Assembly (NCBI RefSeq): GCF_014384705.1
Contig: NZ_JACRSN010000002.1
Location: 177,362 to 241,361 of the forward strand
From: Yeguia hominis
GTDB taxonomy: Bacteria; Bacillota; Clostridia; Oscillospirales; Acutalibacteraceae
DNA: 64,000 bases
Direction of reading: 5' to 3'
Made by a program: the position numbers and the translations under genes. Positions 24,871 to 35,053 of this stretch are shown here, piece after piece; positions within the stretch are counted from its first letter, which is position 1; every line of letters starts with the position of its first letter. Below the pieces are notes generated by a model. The model was not told where the DNA came from. It was given only the letters and a program-made list of their open reading frames with translations, and searched no databases.

Positions 24871-26289
24871 ATGAATTTTGATAAGTTACACGAAGAATGC
24901 GCGGTTTTCGGCGCAAGCCTGCGAAACGATGAGGCTGCGGGCGTCACCTACAACGGACTTTTGGCGATGCAGCACAGAGGACAGGAAGGCGCCGGAATTG
25001 CAGTATCCAGAGGGCACAGCCTGCTGTATCACAAGGACGTCGGCCTGGTCAGCGAGGTCTTTACGCCGAAGGTGATGGAGCGCCTGCCCAAAAGCGGTAC
25101 GGCGATCGGACATGTCCGGTATTCGACAACGGGTTCCAACACGCAGAATAACGTGCAGCCGATCATCACGGAATTTCTCACTGGGCGGATTGCGACCGCC
25201 CACAACGGCAATGTCGTCAACGCCAAGGCGCTCAAGGAACAGCTTGAGACCTGCGGCCTGGATTTTGCCGCGACCAGCGACAGCGAGGTTATTTCTTCGC
25301 TGATTGCCTACAAAACCCTCAAAACCGGGAATGTGTTCGACGGCATCGTCGCTGCGGCGAAGGAGCTGATCGGCGCGTTTTCCCTGATTATCCTCACCGG
25401 AGATCACCGGCTGATCGCCGTGCGGGATCCCAACGGATTCCGGCCGCTTTGCATCGGGCGAAATGCGCTCGGCGTTGCGGTTGCTTCGGAGAGCTGTGCG
25501 CTCGACAGCTGCGGATTTACCTTTGTCCGCGATGTCGAACCCGGTGAAGTCGTCATTATCGAAAACGGCGAGATTGTCAGCAGCACGATCTGCCTGACCT
25601 CCAAACGGCGCGGTCTGTGTATTTTTGAGTATGTCTATTTTGCGCGCACAGACTCTGTGATCGACGGCCTGAGCGTCTTTGAAGCGCGTCACCGGATGGG
25701 TGCGCAGCTTGCGAAGGAGCATCCGGTCGACGCGGATGTCGTGTGCGGCGTGCCGGACAGCGGCCTGGAAGCGGCCGCAGGCTACGCTGCGGAGAGCGGA
25801 CTGCCGCTTGTGCCCGGATTCGTGAAAAACCGGTACATCGGCCGCAGCTTTATTTTCCCGACGCAGTCCCAGCGTGAAAATGCGGTCAAGCTCAAGCTCA
25901 ACCCTTTGCGCTACAACATCGAGGGCAAGCGGATTGTGCTGATCGACGATTCGATTGTCCGCGGGACAACCTGTGCACTCATTATCAAGAGCCTCAAGAG
26001 CGCGGGCGCCAAAGAGGTGCATATGCGGATTTCCTCCCCGCCGTTCCGGCATACCTGCCACTTCGGGACGGACATCGACAGCGAGGAAAATCTGATTGCC
26101 AATCAGATTTCCATCGAGGAGATCCGGCAGAAGATCGGCGCGGATTCGCTCGGCTTTATCAGTATCGAAGGACTTGAAAAATCCTGCGAAAAGAGCCGGA
26201 TGCCGTTCTGCACGGGTTGCTTTACCGGTGATTACGGAATTGACGACGCCGTGTTTTTCGACAAGGGACAGCTGGAAACAGAAGCGTAA
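24871..26289 (+). CDS. purF: Amidophosphoribosyltransferase
   Basis: First step of purine synthesis: glutamine plus PRPP gives phosphoribosylamine. 472 residues. The Ntn nucleophile Cys is residue 10 (LHEECAVFGAS), implying a short propeptide. AMQHRGQEGAGIAVS and VRYSTTGSN belong to the glutaminase domain and VLIDDSIVRGTT is the PRPP loop. Four Cys compatible with the Bacillus-type 4Fe-4S cluster are present (for example near CIFEYVYF and the C-terminal CTGCF). It follows the ANTAR gene by 10 bp and precedes carA by 43 bp, so it is probably co-transcribed with both. Confidence 0.96.
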   Translation: MNFDKLHEECAVFGASLRNDEAAGVTYNGLLAMQHRGQEGAGIAVSRGHSLLYHKDVGLVSEVFTPKVMERLPKSGTAIGHVRYSTTGSNTQNNVQPIITEFLTGRIATAHNGNVVNAKALKEQLETCGLDFAATSDSEVISSLIAYKTLKTGNVFDGIVAAAKELIGAFSLIILTGDHRLIAVRDPNGFRPLCIGRNALGVAVASESCALDSCGFTFVRDVEPGEVVIIENGEIVSSTICLTSKRRGLCIFEYVYFARTDSVIDGLSVFEARHRMGAQLAKEHPVDADVVCGVPDSGLEAAAGYAAESGLPLVPGFVKNRYIGRSFIFPTQSQRENAVKLKLNPLRYNIEGKRIVLIDDSIVRGTTCALIIKSLKSAGAKEVHMRISSPPFRHTCHFGTDIDSEENLIANQISIEEIRQKIGADSLGFISIEGLEKSCEKSRMPFCTGCFTGDYGIDDAVFFDKGQLETEA

Positions 26290-26332
26290 AACAGGCTTTG
26301 CAGATGAATTTTATGGAAAAGGTGTGAGGGCA

Positions 26333-27412
26333 ATGCCAGCGTATCTGGTTTTGGAAAACGGAAAAATTTTTGAAGGAACGCCGTTCGGCGTGCGCCGGGA
26401 GGTCGTTGCGGAGGTCGTATTCGCAACGGGCATGACCGGCTATCTCGAGACCTTGACGGACAAAAGTTATTACGGACAGATGGTGGCCCAAACGTTCCCG
26501 CTGATCGGGAACTACGGCGTGATTCCTGCTGATTTTGAAGGGAATCGGATTGGCCCTTGTGCCTACATTGTGAAAAATTGGTGTCGGACGCCCTCCAACT
26601 TCCGCAGCGAGGGTGATCTTGACACCTTTTTTAAAGATATCGGGGTGGTCGGGCTCTGCGGAATCGATACCCGCTCGCTCACAAAGACGATTCGCGAGAG
26701 CGGCGTCATGAACGGCATGATTACCTACAGCCTGACCGACGTCAACCTCGAAAAAATCCGGAATTACCGGGTGCGGGACGCGGTTCCGGCGGTTTCGGTT
26801 CCGGAGATGTACACCGAAGGCCCCGAAAACGCGCGGTATCATGTTGCGCTGATGGATTACGGCATGAAAGAAAACATCAAGCGGGAGCTGATCCGCCGCG
26901 GATGCCGGGTGACGGTTTGTCCGCACGACACGAAAGCGGACGCCATTGCGGCGCTTCAGGCGGACGGCGTGATGCTCTCGAACGGACCGGGAGATCCTGC
27001 GGACAACACGGAGATCATCGAAAACCTTCGGAGAATTTTGGATCTGAACTTGCCGACCTTCGGCATTTGCCTCGGGCATCAGCTTTTAGCGCTGGCAAAC
27101 GGGTTTACGACCTGCAAGCTCAAATACGGACACCGCGGCGCCAACCAGCCGGTAAAAAATCTTGAGACCGGAAGAATTTACATTTCCAGCCAGAACCACG
27201 GCTATGCGGTCGTTTCGGGCAGCATCAACCCGGATCTTGCGCAGGAATGGTTTCGGAATGTCAACGACGGAACCTGCGAGGGCATCCGATACCGGAATCA
27301 TCCGGCGTTTTCCGTGCAGTTCCATCCAGAGGCCTGCGGCGGACCGCAGGATACCGAACTGCTGTTTGAAGCATTTATTGAGAGAATGGAGGCGAACCGG
27401 ACATGCCGCTGA
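26333..27412 (+). CDS. carA: Carbamoyl-phosphate synthase small (glutaminase) subunit
   Basis: Hydrolyses glutamine and channels ammonia to CarB for carbamoyl phosphate, precursor of pyrimidines and arginine. 359 residues. It starts AYLVLENGKIFEGTPFG, contains the conserved ATGMTGYLETLTDKSYYGQM, and ends in a class I glutaminase with FGICLGHQLLALA (Cys) and VQFHPEACGGPQDT (His, Glu). The ATG at 26333 fits the family start; an open extension into purF is rejected. It overlaps carB by 10 bp. Confidence 0.96.
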   Translation: MPAYLVLENGKIFEGTPFGVRREVVAEVVFATGMTGYLETLTDKSYYGQMVAQTFPLIGNYGVIPADFEGNRIGPCAYIVKNWCRTPSNFRSEGDLDTFFKDIGVVGLCGIDTRSLTKTIRESGVMNGMITYSLTDVNLEKIRNYRVRDAVPAVSVPEMYTEGPENARYHVALMDYGMKENIKRELIRRGCRVTVCPHDTKADAIAALQADGVMLSNGPGDPADNTEIIENLRRILDLNLPTFGICLGHQLLALANGFTTCKLKYGHRGANQPVKNLETGRIYISSQNHGYAVVSGSINPDLAQEWFRNVNDGTCEGIRYRNHPAFSVQFHPEACGGPQDTELLFEAFIERMEANRTCR

Positions 27413-30400
27413 ATCAGGAAATCAAAAAAGTACTCGTAATCGGTTCCGGCCCGATTGTCATCGGCCAGGCCGCAGAATTTGACTATGCCGGCACACAGGC
27501 ATGCCGCGCGCTGCGTGAAGACGGCATTGAGATCGTCCTTGTCAACTCCAACCCGGCGACGATCATGACCGACAGCGCCATGGCGGACAAGGTTTATATT
27601 GAGCCGTTAAATCTGGAAATCATCAAGCGCATCATCATCAAGGAGCAGCCGGACAGCATTTTGGCCGGCTTCGGCGGACAAACCGGCCTGACGCTCTCGA
27701 TGCAGCTTGCCAAGGAGGGCTTCCTCAAAGAGCACGGCGTGCGTCTGCTCGGCGTTTCGCCGGAGACCATCGACAAGGCCGAGGACCGTCAGCTCTTTAA
27801 AGATACGATGGAAAGCATCGGACAGCCCTGCATTCCCTCGAAGGTGGTCAACACGGTCGAGGACGCGGAAGCGTTCGCGGAGGAAATCGGCTATCCGGTC
27901 ATCATCCGACCGGCGTTTACCCTGGGCGGCAGCGGCGGCGGAATTGTCGATAACCGAGAACGGCTCGACGAAGTTGCAGCGAACGGCCTTGCGCTTTCTC
28001 CGATTACGCAGATTTTGGTGGAAAAGAGCATCGCCGGGTGGAAGGAAATTGAGTTTGAAGTAATCCGCGACGGTGCGGGCAACACCATCACCGTCTGCTC
28101 CATGGAGAACTTTGACCCGGTCGGCATCCATACGGGCGACAGCATCGTCATCGCGCCGGCGGTCACGCTCTCTGATAAGGAATATCAGATGCTCCGCACG
28201 GCGGCGCTCAAGATTATCAACACACTCGGCGTGGAGGGCGGCTGCAACTGCCAGTTTGCGCTGCATCCGACCTCGTTTGAATATGCGGTCATCGAAGTCA
28301 ACCCCCGTGTGTCGCGCTCTTCGGCGCTGGCCTCCAAGGCGACGGGGTATCCGATTGCAAAGGTTGCGACGAAAATCGCGCTCGGCTATACGCTTGACGA
28401 GATCCGCAACGCGGTGACCGGTAAAACGTATGCGGCGTTTGAGCCGACACTCGACTATGTGGCGGTCAAGTTCCCCAAATGGCCGTTTGACAAGTTCGTT
28501 TATGCCAAGCGGGAACTCGGCACGCAGATGAAGGCAACCGGGGAAGTGATGTCGATTGCCGACAGCTTCGAGATGGCGCTGATGAAGGCGGTGCGCGGTG
28601 CGGAAATTTCCGCCGACACGCTCCGGGTGCCGAAATTCGAGAAGATCTCGGACGATGCGCTGTGGCAGATTGTGCGCGGCGCGACGGATGAGCGCCTGTT
28701 CGCCATTTATGCACTGTTCCTGCGCGGGGTTTCGGTTTCGGAAATCCACGAAGCGACGATGATCGACAACTGGTTTTTGGAAAAGCTGCAGAACCTGCTC
28801 GCCTATGAGCGCGAAATCGAAGGGCATCCGCTCTCAGAGGAAGCGTATATCCGCGGCAAGCAGCTCGGCTACACCGACGCGGCGCTTGCGCGCCTGTGCG
28901 GCACGGCGCCCGTGTTCTCGCTGGAGCCGACCTACAAAATGGTCGATACCTGCGGGGCGGAATTCAGCGCGGTGACGCCCTATTTCTACGCGACCTACGA
29001 CACCGAGGCGATGGGCGGCGAAAACGAGGCGATGGATTTCATCGCGCAGAGCAAGAAGCCGCGCGTGGTGGTGCTCGGATCCGGCCCGATCCGGATCGGG
29101 CAGGGCATCGAATTTGACTATGCGAGCGTTCACTGTGTCAAATCGCTGCAGGAACTCGGCTATGAGGTCATTATCATCAACAACAACCCGGAAACGGTTT
29201 CCACGGACTTCGACACCGCCGACCGGCTCTATTTTGAGCCGCTTTGCGACGAGGACGTGATGCATATTATCGAAATTGAGCAGCCGGAGGGCGTGGTGTG
29301 CGCGTTTGGCGGACAGACCGCCATCAAGCTGACCAAGGTGCTCAGCAAAAATCAGATTCCGATCATCGGCACCTCCGCGGACAGCATCGACGCCGCAGAG
29401 GACCGCGAACGCTTCGACGAGCTGCTGGAGACGCTCGGCATCAAGCGCCCGAAGGGGTATACCATTATGACGGCGCAGGAAGCGCTCGAAGCGGCGCGCG
29501 CACTTGAATATCCGGTTCTGATGCGCCCGTCCTATGTCCTCGGCGGCCAGAATATGATTATTGCCTCCTGTGACGAGGATATCGAGGAATATATGGAGAT
29601 TATCCTGCGCCACAAGCAGGACAATCCAGTGCTCATCGACAAGTATTTGAGCGGCATGGAAATTGAGGCGGACGCCATCTGCGACGGGGAAGATATTTTG
29701 ATCCCCGGCATCATGAAGCATGTTGAGCGGACCGGCGTGCACTCCGGCGACAGCATCGCCGTCTATCCGGCGAACGACATCGACGACGATCTGGCGGCGG
29801 TAATCGTAGAGACGACCGAAAAACTCTGCAAGGGCCTGCACGCCGTCGGCCTGATCAATCTGCAGTATATCATCATGGACAAGACGCTTTATGTCATCGA
29901 GGTCAATCCCCGCGCTTCCCGTACGGTGCCGTATCTGAGCAAGGTGACGGGCGTGCCCATGTGCGACCTCGCGACCAAGGTGAGCCTCGGCTACCGGCTG
30001 CGCGATCTCGGATTCGGAACCGGGCTTTACCGCAATTCGCCGTATACGGCGGTCAAGGTGCCGGTGTTCTCCTTTGAGAAGCTGACGGACGTCGATACGC
30101 AGCTCGGACCGGAAATGAAGTCGACCGGCGAGGTACTCGGCATCGGCAATAACCTCGAGGAAGCGCTCTACAAGGGCCTTGTGGCTTCCGGATGCAAAAT
30201 GCAGAAGGGCGGCGGCGTCATCATCACCGTGCGCGACAGCGATAAATTCGAGATTGCCGATATCGGCGTGAAATTCCACAAGATGGGCTTTACGCTCTAC
30301 GCGACAGAGGGTACGGCCGCTGTGCTGCAAAAGCACGGGCTGCCGGTGGAGCTGGTTTCCAAAATCCACAAGAGCGATTTCAACACGATTACGCTGCTGG

Positions 30401-31452
30401 AGAGCGGCAAGATCAACTATATTATCTCGACCTCCGCAAAGGGACGCGATCCTGCGCGCGACAGCGTCAAGATCCGGCGCAAGGCCAGCCTGCTCGGCAT
30501 TCCGTGCCTGACCTCGATCGACACGGCGAATGCGCTTGCGGACAGCCTGATGAGCCGCTATACAGTGGGAAATATTGAGCTGATCAACATCAACAGCCTC
30601 AAGAGCGAAAAGCAAAAGCTGCGCTTTACAAAAATGCACGGCTGCGCGAATGACTATATCTATATCAACTGCTTTGAGCAGGAGATCCAGACGCCGGAAT
30701 TCCTCTCCATCTTCCTTTCCGACCGGCACACCGGCGTCGGCGGCGACGGCGTGGTGCTGATCTGCCCCTCGGAGGTTGCCGACGCCAAGATGCGGATGTT
30801 CAACCTCGACGGCAGCGAAGGAAAAATGTGCGGAAACGCGATCCGCTGCGTCTCAAAATATCTCTACGACAACAACATGGTGCGCAAAAAGGATCTTTCC
30901 ATCGAAACGCTCAGCGGCATCAAGCACTGCCGCGTCACGACGACCTACGGTTTTGTCAGCCGGGTGACGGTCGATATGGGCAAGGCGGAGCTGACGCCGG
31001 CACTGATTCCGGTTCGGTCGGACAAGGAAATCGTCGTAGACGAGCCGGCGGTCATCGGCGGCAAAGACTATCGGATCACCTGTGTTTCGATGGGAAATCC
31101 GCACTGCGTGGTCTTTTGCGACAGCGTGGATGCGCTGAATTTGCCGGAGATCGGGCCGCTGTTTGAACACGATTCGCTCTTCCCGGAGCGCGTCAACACG
31201 GAATTTATCGAACGGATCGACGATCACACGCTGAAAATGCGCGTTTGGGAGCGCGGAAGCGGAGAGACGCTTGCCTGCGGAACCGGCGCGTGCGCTTCGG
31301 TGGTTGCGGCGGTGCTCAACGGATTCTGCCGGAAAGGCGAGGACGTCCGCGTGATGCTGCGCGGCGGCGATCTGACGATCAACTACCGCGATGAGGGCGT
31401 TGTCATGACCGGCAACGCGGAAAAGGTATTTGAAGGGGAAGTAGAAATATGA
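27403..31452 (+). CDS. Carbamoyl-phosphate synthase large subunit fused to diaminopimelate epimerase (CarB-DapF)
   Basis: A single 1349-residue frame. Residues 1 to about 1065 are a complete CarB: two ATP-grasp halves (VIGSGPIVIGQAAEFDYAGT and VLGSGPIRIGQGIEFDYAS) and the C-terminal MGS-like allosteric domain. After a short linker near residue 1070 a complete DapF begins (LRFTKMHGCANDYIYINCF). It has both catalytic Cys: residue 1143 in MCGNAIRC and residue 1292 in ACGTGACA. DapF converts LL- to meso-diaminopimelate for lysine and peptidoglycan. There is no stop, start codon or ribosome site at the junction, so this is a true fusion in the DNA. It overlaps guaA by ATGA. Confidence 0.96.
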   Translation: MPLNQEIKKVLVIGSGPIVIGQAAEFDYAGTQACRALREDGIEIVLVNSNPATIMTDSAMADKVYIEPLNLEIIKRIIIKEQPDSILAGFGGQTGLTLSMQLAKEGFLKEHGVRLLGVSPETIDKAEDRQLFKDTMESIGQPCIPSKVVNTVEDAEAFAEEIGYPVIIRPAFTLGGSGGGIVDNRERLDEVAANGLALSPITQILVEKSIAGWKEIEFEVIRDGAGNTITVCSMENFDPVGIHTGDSIVIAPAVTLSDKEYQMLRTAALKIINTLGVEGGCNCQFALHPTSFEYAVIEVNPRVSRSSALASKATGYPIAKVATKIALGYTLDEIRNAVTGKTYAAFEPTLDYVAVKFPKWPFDKFVYAKRELGTQMKATGEVMSIADSFEMALMKAVRGAEISADTLRVPKFEKISDDALWQIVRGATDERLFAIYALFLRGVSVSEIHEATMIDNWFLEKLQNLLAYEREIEGHPLSEEAYIRGKQLGYTDAALARLCGTAPVFSLEPTYKMVDTCGAEFSAVTPYFYATYDTEAMGGENEAMDFIAQSKKPRVVVLGSGPIRIGQGIEFDYASVHCVKSLQELGYEVIIINNNPETVSTDFDTADRLYFEPLCDEDVMHIIEIEQPEGVVCAFGGQTAIKLTKVLSKNQIPIIGTSADSIDAAEDRERFDELLETLGIKRPKGYTIMTAQEALEAARALEYPVLMRPSYVLGGQNMIIASCDEDIEEYMEIILRHKQDNPVLIDKYLSGMEIEADAICDGEDILIPGIMKHVERTGVHSGDSIAVYPANDIDDDLAAVIVETTEKLCKGLHAVGLINLQYIIMDKTLYVIEVNPRASRTVPYLSKVTGVPMCDLATKVSLGYRLRDLGFGTGLYRNSPYTAVKVPVFSFEKLTDVDTQLGPEMKSTGEVLGIGNNLEEALYKGLVASGCKMQKGGGVIITVRDSDKFEIADIGVKFHKMGFTLYATEGTAAVLQKHGLPVELVSKIHKSDFNTITLLESGKINYIISTSAKGRDPARDSVKIRRKASLLGIPCLTSIDTANALADSLMSRYTVGNIELININSLKSEKQKLRFTKMHGCANDYIYINCFEQEIQTPEFLSIFLSDRHTGVGGDGVVLICPSEVADAKMRMFNLDGSEGKMCGNAIRCVSKYLYDNNMVRKKDLSIETLSGIKHCRVTTTYGFVSRVTVDMGKAELTPALIPVRSDKEIVVDEPAVIGGKDYRITCVSMGNPHCVVFCDSVDALNLPEIGPLFEHDSLFPERVNTEFIERIDDHTLKMRVWERGSGETLACGTGACASVVAAVLNGFCRKGEDVRVMLRGGDLTINYRDEGVVMTGNAEKVFEGEVEI

Positions 31453-32975
31453 ACAGCGAAGTCGTTTTAATTCTGGATTTTGGCGGACAGTATAAAGAGC
31501 TGATTGCCCGCCGGGTGCGCGAGTGCGGTGTCTATTCCGTCATCAAGCCCTACAAGACAAGCCTTGAGGAAATTCGGAAGATCAACCCGATCGGCATGAT
31601 CTTGACCGGCGGGCCGAACAGCGTTTACGCGCCGGAGTCTCCGCTGTGCAGCAAAGAGCTCTTTTCGATGGGAATTCCGGTGCTCGGCATCTGCTACGGC
31701 ATGCAGCTGATGAATTATCTGCTCGGCGGTACCGTCAATCCCTGTGAAAAAAGCGAATACGGCCGGATTCCGGTGACCATCGATCGGCCGTCCGTGCTCT
31801 TTGAGGGTCTTTCCCCGGAGCAGGTGGCGCTGATGAGCCACACCGATCAGGTCAGCGTGCTGCCGGAAGGCTTTGAGAGCCTGGCGCACACGGCGACCTG
31901 CCCGAATGCAGCGGTTGCCAATCCGGCAAAAGGCCTTTATGGATTCCAGTTCCATCCGGAGGTGGAAAACACTGTCCACGGCATGGAGATGCTCAAAAAT
32001 TTCCTCTTCGGCGTTTGCCACGCGCGCGGAGATTACACCATGGACGACTATATCGACACGCAGGTTGCCGCTGTCCGCGAAAAGGTCGGGAAGGATAAGG
32101 TTCTCCTGGCGCTTTCGGGCGGGGTCGATTCCTCTGTCTGTGCGGCGCTGCTCTCAAAGGCGATTCCGAACCAGCTGGTGTGCATTTTTGTCGATCACGG
32201 GTTTATGCGGAAAAATGAGGGCGACGAGATCGAGCGGATTTTCACGAAAAAGGACGTCGAATTTGTGCGCGTGAATGCGGCGGATCGGTTCCTGGAAAAG
32301 CTGCGCGGCGTTTCGGAGCCGGAGCAGAAACGCAAGATCATCGGCAAGGAGTTTGTCGAGGTGTTCCAGGAGCAGGCCAAACGTTTTTCAGACGTCAAAT
32401 ATCTGGCGCAGGGCACGATTTACCCGGATGTAATTGAATCCGGAACCGACAGCTCCGCGACGATCAAGAGCCACCACAACGTCGGCGGACTGCCGAAAAA
32501 CATGGATTTTAAAGGCCTGGTGGAACCGCTCAACGGCCTGTTTAAGGACGAAGTGCGCCGGGTCGGCAAGATGCTCGGCCTGCCGAATTATCTGATCAAC
32601 CGTCAGCCGTTCCCCGGCCCGGGACTTGCCATCCGGATCATCGGAGAGCTGACGCGCGAAAAGCTCGATTTATTGCGCGAGGCCGATGCCATCGTGCGTG
32701 AGGAGATCGGGAAATCCCGTTCGAAGGTCAACCAGTATTTCGCGGTGCTCACGAATGTCCGCTCGGTCGGCGTGATGGGAGACGACCGCACCTACGACTA
32801 CACGGTTGCACTGCGCGCGGTGACCACCAATGATTTTATGACCTGCGAATACGCAAAACTGCCGCATTCGCTGCTCTCGAAAATCGCCTCCCGCATCACC
32901 AATGAGGTCAAAGGCGTCAACCGCGTGGTGTACGACATCACCAGCAAGCCGCCGGCGACGATTGAATGGGAATAA
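31449..32975 (+). CDS. guaA: GMP synthase (glutamine-hydrolysing)
   Basis: Converts XMP, glutamine and ATP to GMP. 508 residues. It has an N-terminal class I glutaminase with GICYGMQLMNY (Cys about residue 82) and FQFHPEVENT, the ATP-pyrophosphatase P-loop LALSGGVDSSVCAALL, and the C-terminal dimerisation domain ending PATIEWE. It starts within the carB-dapF stop (ATGA). It is the last gene of the run pseudo-synthetase, ANTAR, purF, carA, carB-dapF, guaA. Confidence 0.97.
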   Translation: MNSEVVLILDFGGQYKELIARRVRECGVYSVIKPYKTSLEEIRKINPIGMILTGGPNSVYAPESPLCSKELFSMGIPVLGICYGMQLMNYLLGGTVNPCEKSEYGRIPVTIDRPSVLFEGLSPEQVALMSHTDQVSVLPEGFESLAHTATCPNAAVANPAKGLYGFQFHPEVENTVHGMEMLKNFLFGVCHARGDYTMDDYIDTQVAAVREKVGKDKVLLALSGGVDSSVCAALLSKAIPNQLVCIFVDHGFMRKNEGDEIERIFTKKDVEFVRVNAADRFLEKLRGVSEPEQKRKIIGKEFVEVFQEQAKRFSDVKYLAQGTIYPDVIESGTDSSATIKSHHNVGGLPKNMDFKGLVEPLNGLFKDEVRRVGKMLGLPNYLINRQPFPGPGLAIRIIGELTREKLDLLREADAIVREEIGKSRSKVNQYFAVLTNVRSVGVMGDDRTYDYTVALRAVTTNDFMTCEYAKLPHSLLSKIASRITNEVKGVNRVVYDITSKPPATIEWE

Positions 32976-33047
32976 GCCGGAGCTTGGCTTGTGCGGCCGG
33001 GGGCTGTATGACAGCGTGATTGGCTGTGCAGCAAAAAAGGAAGGCCT

Positions 33048-34042
33048 GTGAAAACGATGGACCGCATCGGGAGAAAGCAGCAGGGGCTGCCGTATTATTA
33101 TGATGATCCGGCGATCCTCGGCGACCAGCACAGCACCAGTATCCGGAGAAATTGGCGCAGTATAACCGGATTTCGCCCATGGAGCCGGAGCGCCGCGCGG
33201 CCATGCTGCCGCAGCTGTTTGCAGAGATCGGCCCGGGCTGCACGGTGGAAACGCCGGTGCATGCCAATTGGGGCTGCAAGCACGTTTCGATGGGCGAAGG
33301 CACGTATGTCAGCTCCAATGTGACGTTTGTGGACGGCGGCTGGATCACCATCGGCTCGTTTTGTCTGATTGCGCCGAATGTCGTGTTTTCGACTTCCGGG
33401 CATCCGATTTTGCCGCAGCTGCGAAAAAATCATTACGTCTATAATCTGCCGGTCTGCATCGGGGACAATGTCTGGATCGGCTCGGGCGCACAGATCCTGC
33501 CCGGCGTAACGATTGTGGACGGCGGCTGGATCACCATCGGCTCGTTTTGTCTGATTGCGCCGAATGTCGTGTTTTCGACTTCCGGGCATCCGATTTTGCC
33601 GCAGCTGCGAAAAAATCATTATGTTTATAATCTGCCGGTCTGCATCGGGGACAATGTCTGGATCGGCTCGGGCGCACAGATCCTGCCCGGCGTGACGTTT
33701 GTGGACGACGGCTGGATCACCATCGGCTCGTTTTGTTTGATTGCGCCGAATGTCGTGTTTTCGACTTCCGGGCATCCGATTTTGCCGCAGCTGCGAAAAA
33801 ATCATTACGTCTATAATCTGCCGGTCTGCATTGGGGACAATGTCTGGATCGGCTCGGGCGCACAGATCCTGCCCGGCGTAACGATTGGGGAAAACAGATT
33901 GATCGGCGCGGGAAGCGTCGTAACGCACGATATTCCGGCCAATGTGGCGGCATACGGCGTTCCGTGCAAAGTGATCCGGGAGATCGGAGAGCAGGACCGC
34001 AGATATTACGACAAGGATCGGAGACTGGATGTATGGGAATAA
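33048..34042 (+). pseudogene. Sugar O-acetyltransferase (maltose acetyltransferase/NodL type), frameshifted and internally triplicated
   Basis: Left-handed beta-helix acetyltransferase family using acetyl-CoA. A GTG at 33048 behind AAGGAAGG opens a frame with GLPYYYDDPAILGDQH. The homologous continuation HQYPEKLAQYNRISPMEPER is in another frame, implying a one-base deletion near 33130. From there the frame stays open to 34042 and ends with the usual VIGAGSVVTHDIPANVAAYG-like tail. A 62-residue hexapeptide block occurs three times in tandem (33329-33886), so the corrected protein would be about 331 residues, against about 207 with one block. A shorter product could start at an internal TTG (33152) and keep all three blocks. 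Decayed or misassembled gene. Confidence 0.8.
33329..33886 (+). repeat. Three tandem 186-bp units inside the acetyltransferase
   Basis: Units at 33329-33514, 33515-33700 and 33701-33886. They differ at only a handful of positions, mostly silent (for example GTC/GTT changes, one Gly to Asp). The near identity points to recent duplication, or to an assembly artefact. Each unit encodes 62 residues beginning VDGGWITIGSF and ending ILPGVT. Confidence 0.95.
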
Positions 34043-34276
34043 CCGGTTTGCACCATCGGCATGCTGGCGCAAAGCCGGCGGAGAATTTCATTCCAGCGCG
34101 GCCTGACCGGCACAAGACTTGTGTTTTTGGGTTAGGATCAGCCGGCAAGACCAATGAATTGGGATTGTGTGAGCGGAACGCCGGATGCATCCGGTTTGAA
34201 AATGGGTTGGAAAGGCTGAAACAATATTGCGGATTCAAAATCAAAAAAGGACTCCCGCACGGAGGTGCAGAGAACC

Positions 34277-35053
34277 GTGAGCAGTGTCTGCGGGAAATCA
34301 ACAGACAGCGCACAAGCGCAGAATACGCACGCGCTGCAAGCGGAAAAACAATATCTCGAGTGCGAGAAAAGCTGGGTTTATGACACGCTGATTACCGTTG
34401 CAGGTTTTTTCGGCGCGTATACCTATTTACTTCGCGGAAATGTCTTCTGCAACGCGCAGACGGGCAACGTCGTCTTGATGGGGATTGCGCTCGGCAGCGG
34501 AAAATGGGCAAAAGCGCTCTATTATCTGATCCCGATCTTCGCCTATTTTGCGGGGTCGTTTCTTTCGGAGCTGCTGCCCGGGCCGATGAAGCGCCGGCTG
34601 CTGCTGCGCTGGGACACGCTGCTGATTGCGGTGGAAATGCTCGTGGTGGCGGGGCTCGGATTTGTGCCGGACAGCGCGCCGGTGCAGATTTCGCAGATTG
34701 CGATTAACTTTATCGCGTCCATGCAGTACAACACCTTCCGGCAGTCGGAGGGCGTCCCGATGGCGACGACGTTTGCGACGAACCATATTCGGCAAATCGC
34801 CATTGCGCTTGCAAAGTCCGCTTTGCACCGGAACGCAGAGAACGCCTGGTATCGCAAGCGGCTTTTGCGGCACTTGCAGATGCTGCTGTTCTTTTTGGCG
34901 GGCGCGGCGCTCGGGACGGTGTTTTGCCATCTCTTTTCCGGCAGGGCAATCTGGGTGACGCTCCTGCCGTTCGGGGTGGTGTTCATCGCGCTGCTGCACG
35001 CGGACCGCACCAGCGAAAGAGAACTGCTTGCGCAGAAACCGGCCGGGCATTAA
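34277..35053 (+). CDS. DUF1275 (YoaK-like) membrane protein
   Basis: A 258-residue protein with about six membrane segments and the DUF1275 pattern: GAYTYLLRGNVFCNAQTGNVVLMGIAL near the N-terminus, FAGSFLSELL, then NFIASMQYNTFRQSEGVPMATTFATNH. The function of the family is unknown. The start at GTG 34277 follows GGAGG, but the first 35 residues are poorly conserved and could be untranslated. The upstream 230 bp show no clear promoter. Confidence 0.85.
   Translation: MSSVCGKSTDSAQAQNTHALQAEKQYLECEKSWVYDTLITVAGFFGAYTYLLRGNVFCNAQTGNVVLMGIALGSGKWAKALYYLIPIFAYFAGSFLSELLPGPMKRRLLLRWDTLLIAVEMLVVAGLGFVPDSAPVQISQIAINFIASMQYNTFRQSEGVPMATTFATNHIRQIAIALAKSALHRNAENAWYRKRLLRHLQMLLFFLAGAALGTVFCHLFSGRAIWVTLLPFGVVFIALLHADRTSERELLAQKPAGH

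Noticed and set aside
28834..30729. 631-codon open frame antisense to carB-dapF, and similar long antisense frames at 2087-3442, 35319-36791, 36737-38704 and 40669-42873
   Set aside because: They mirror strongly coding frames in GC-rich DNA, have no family signal and no ribosome site.
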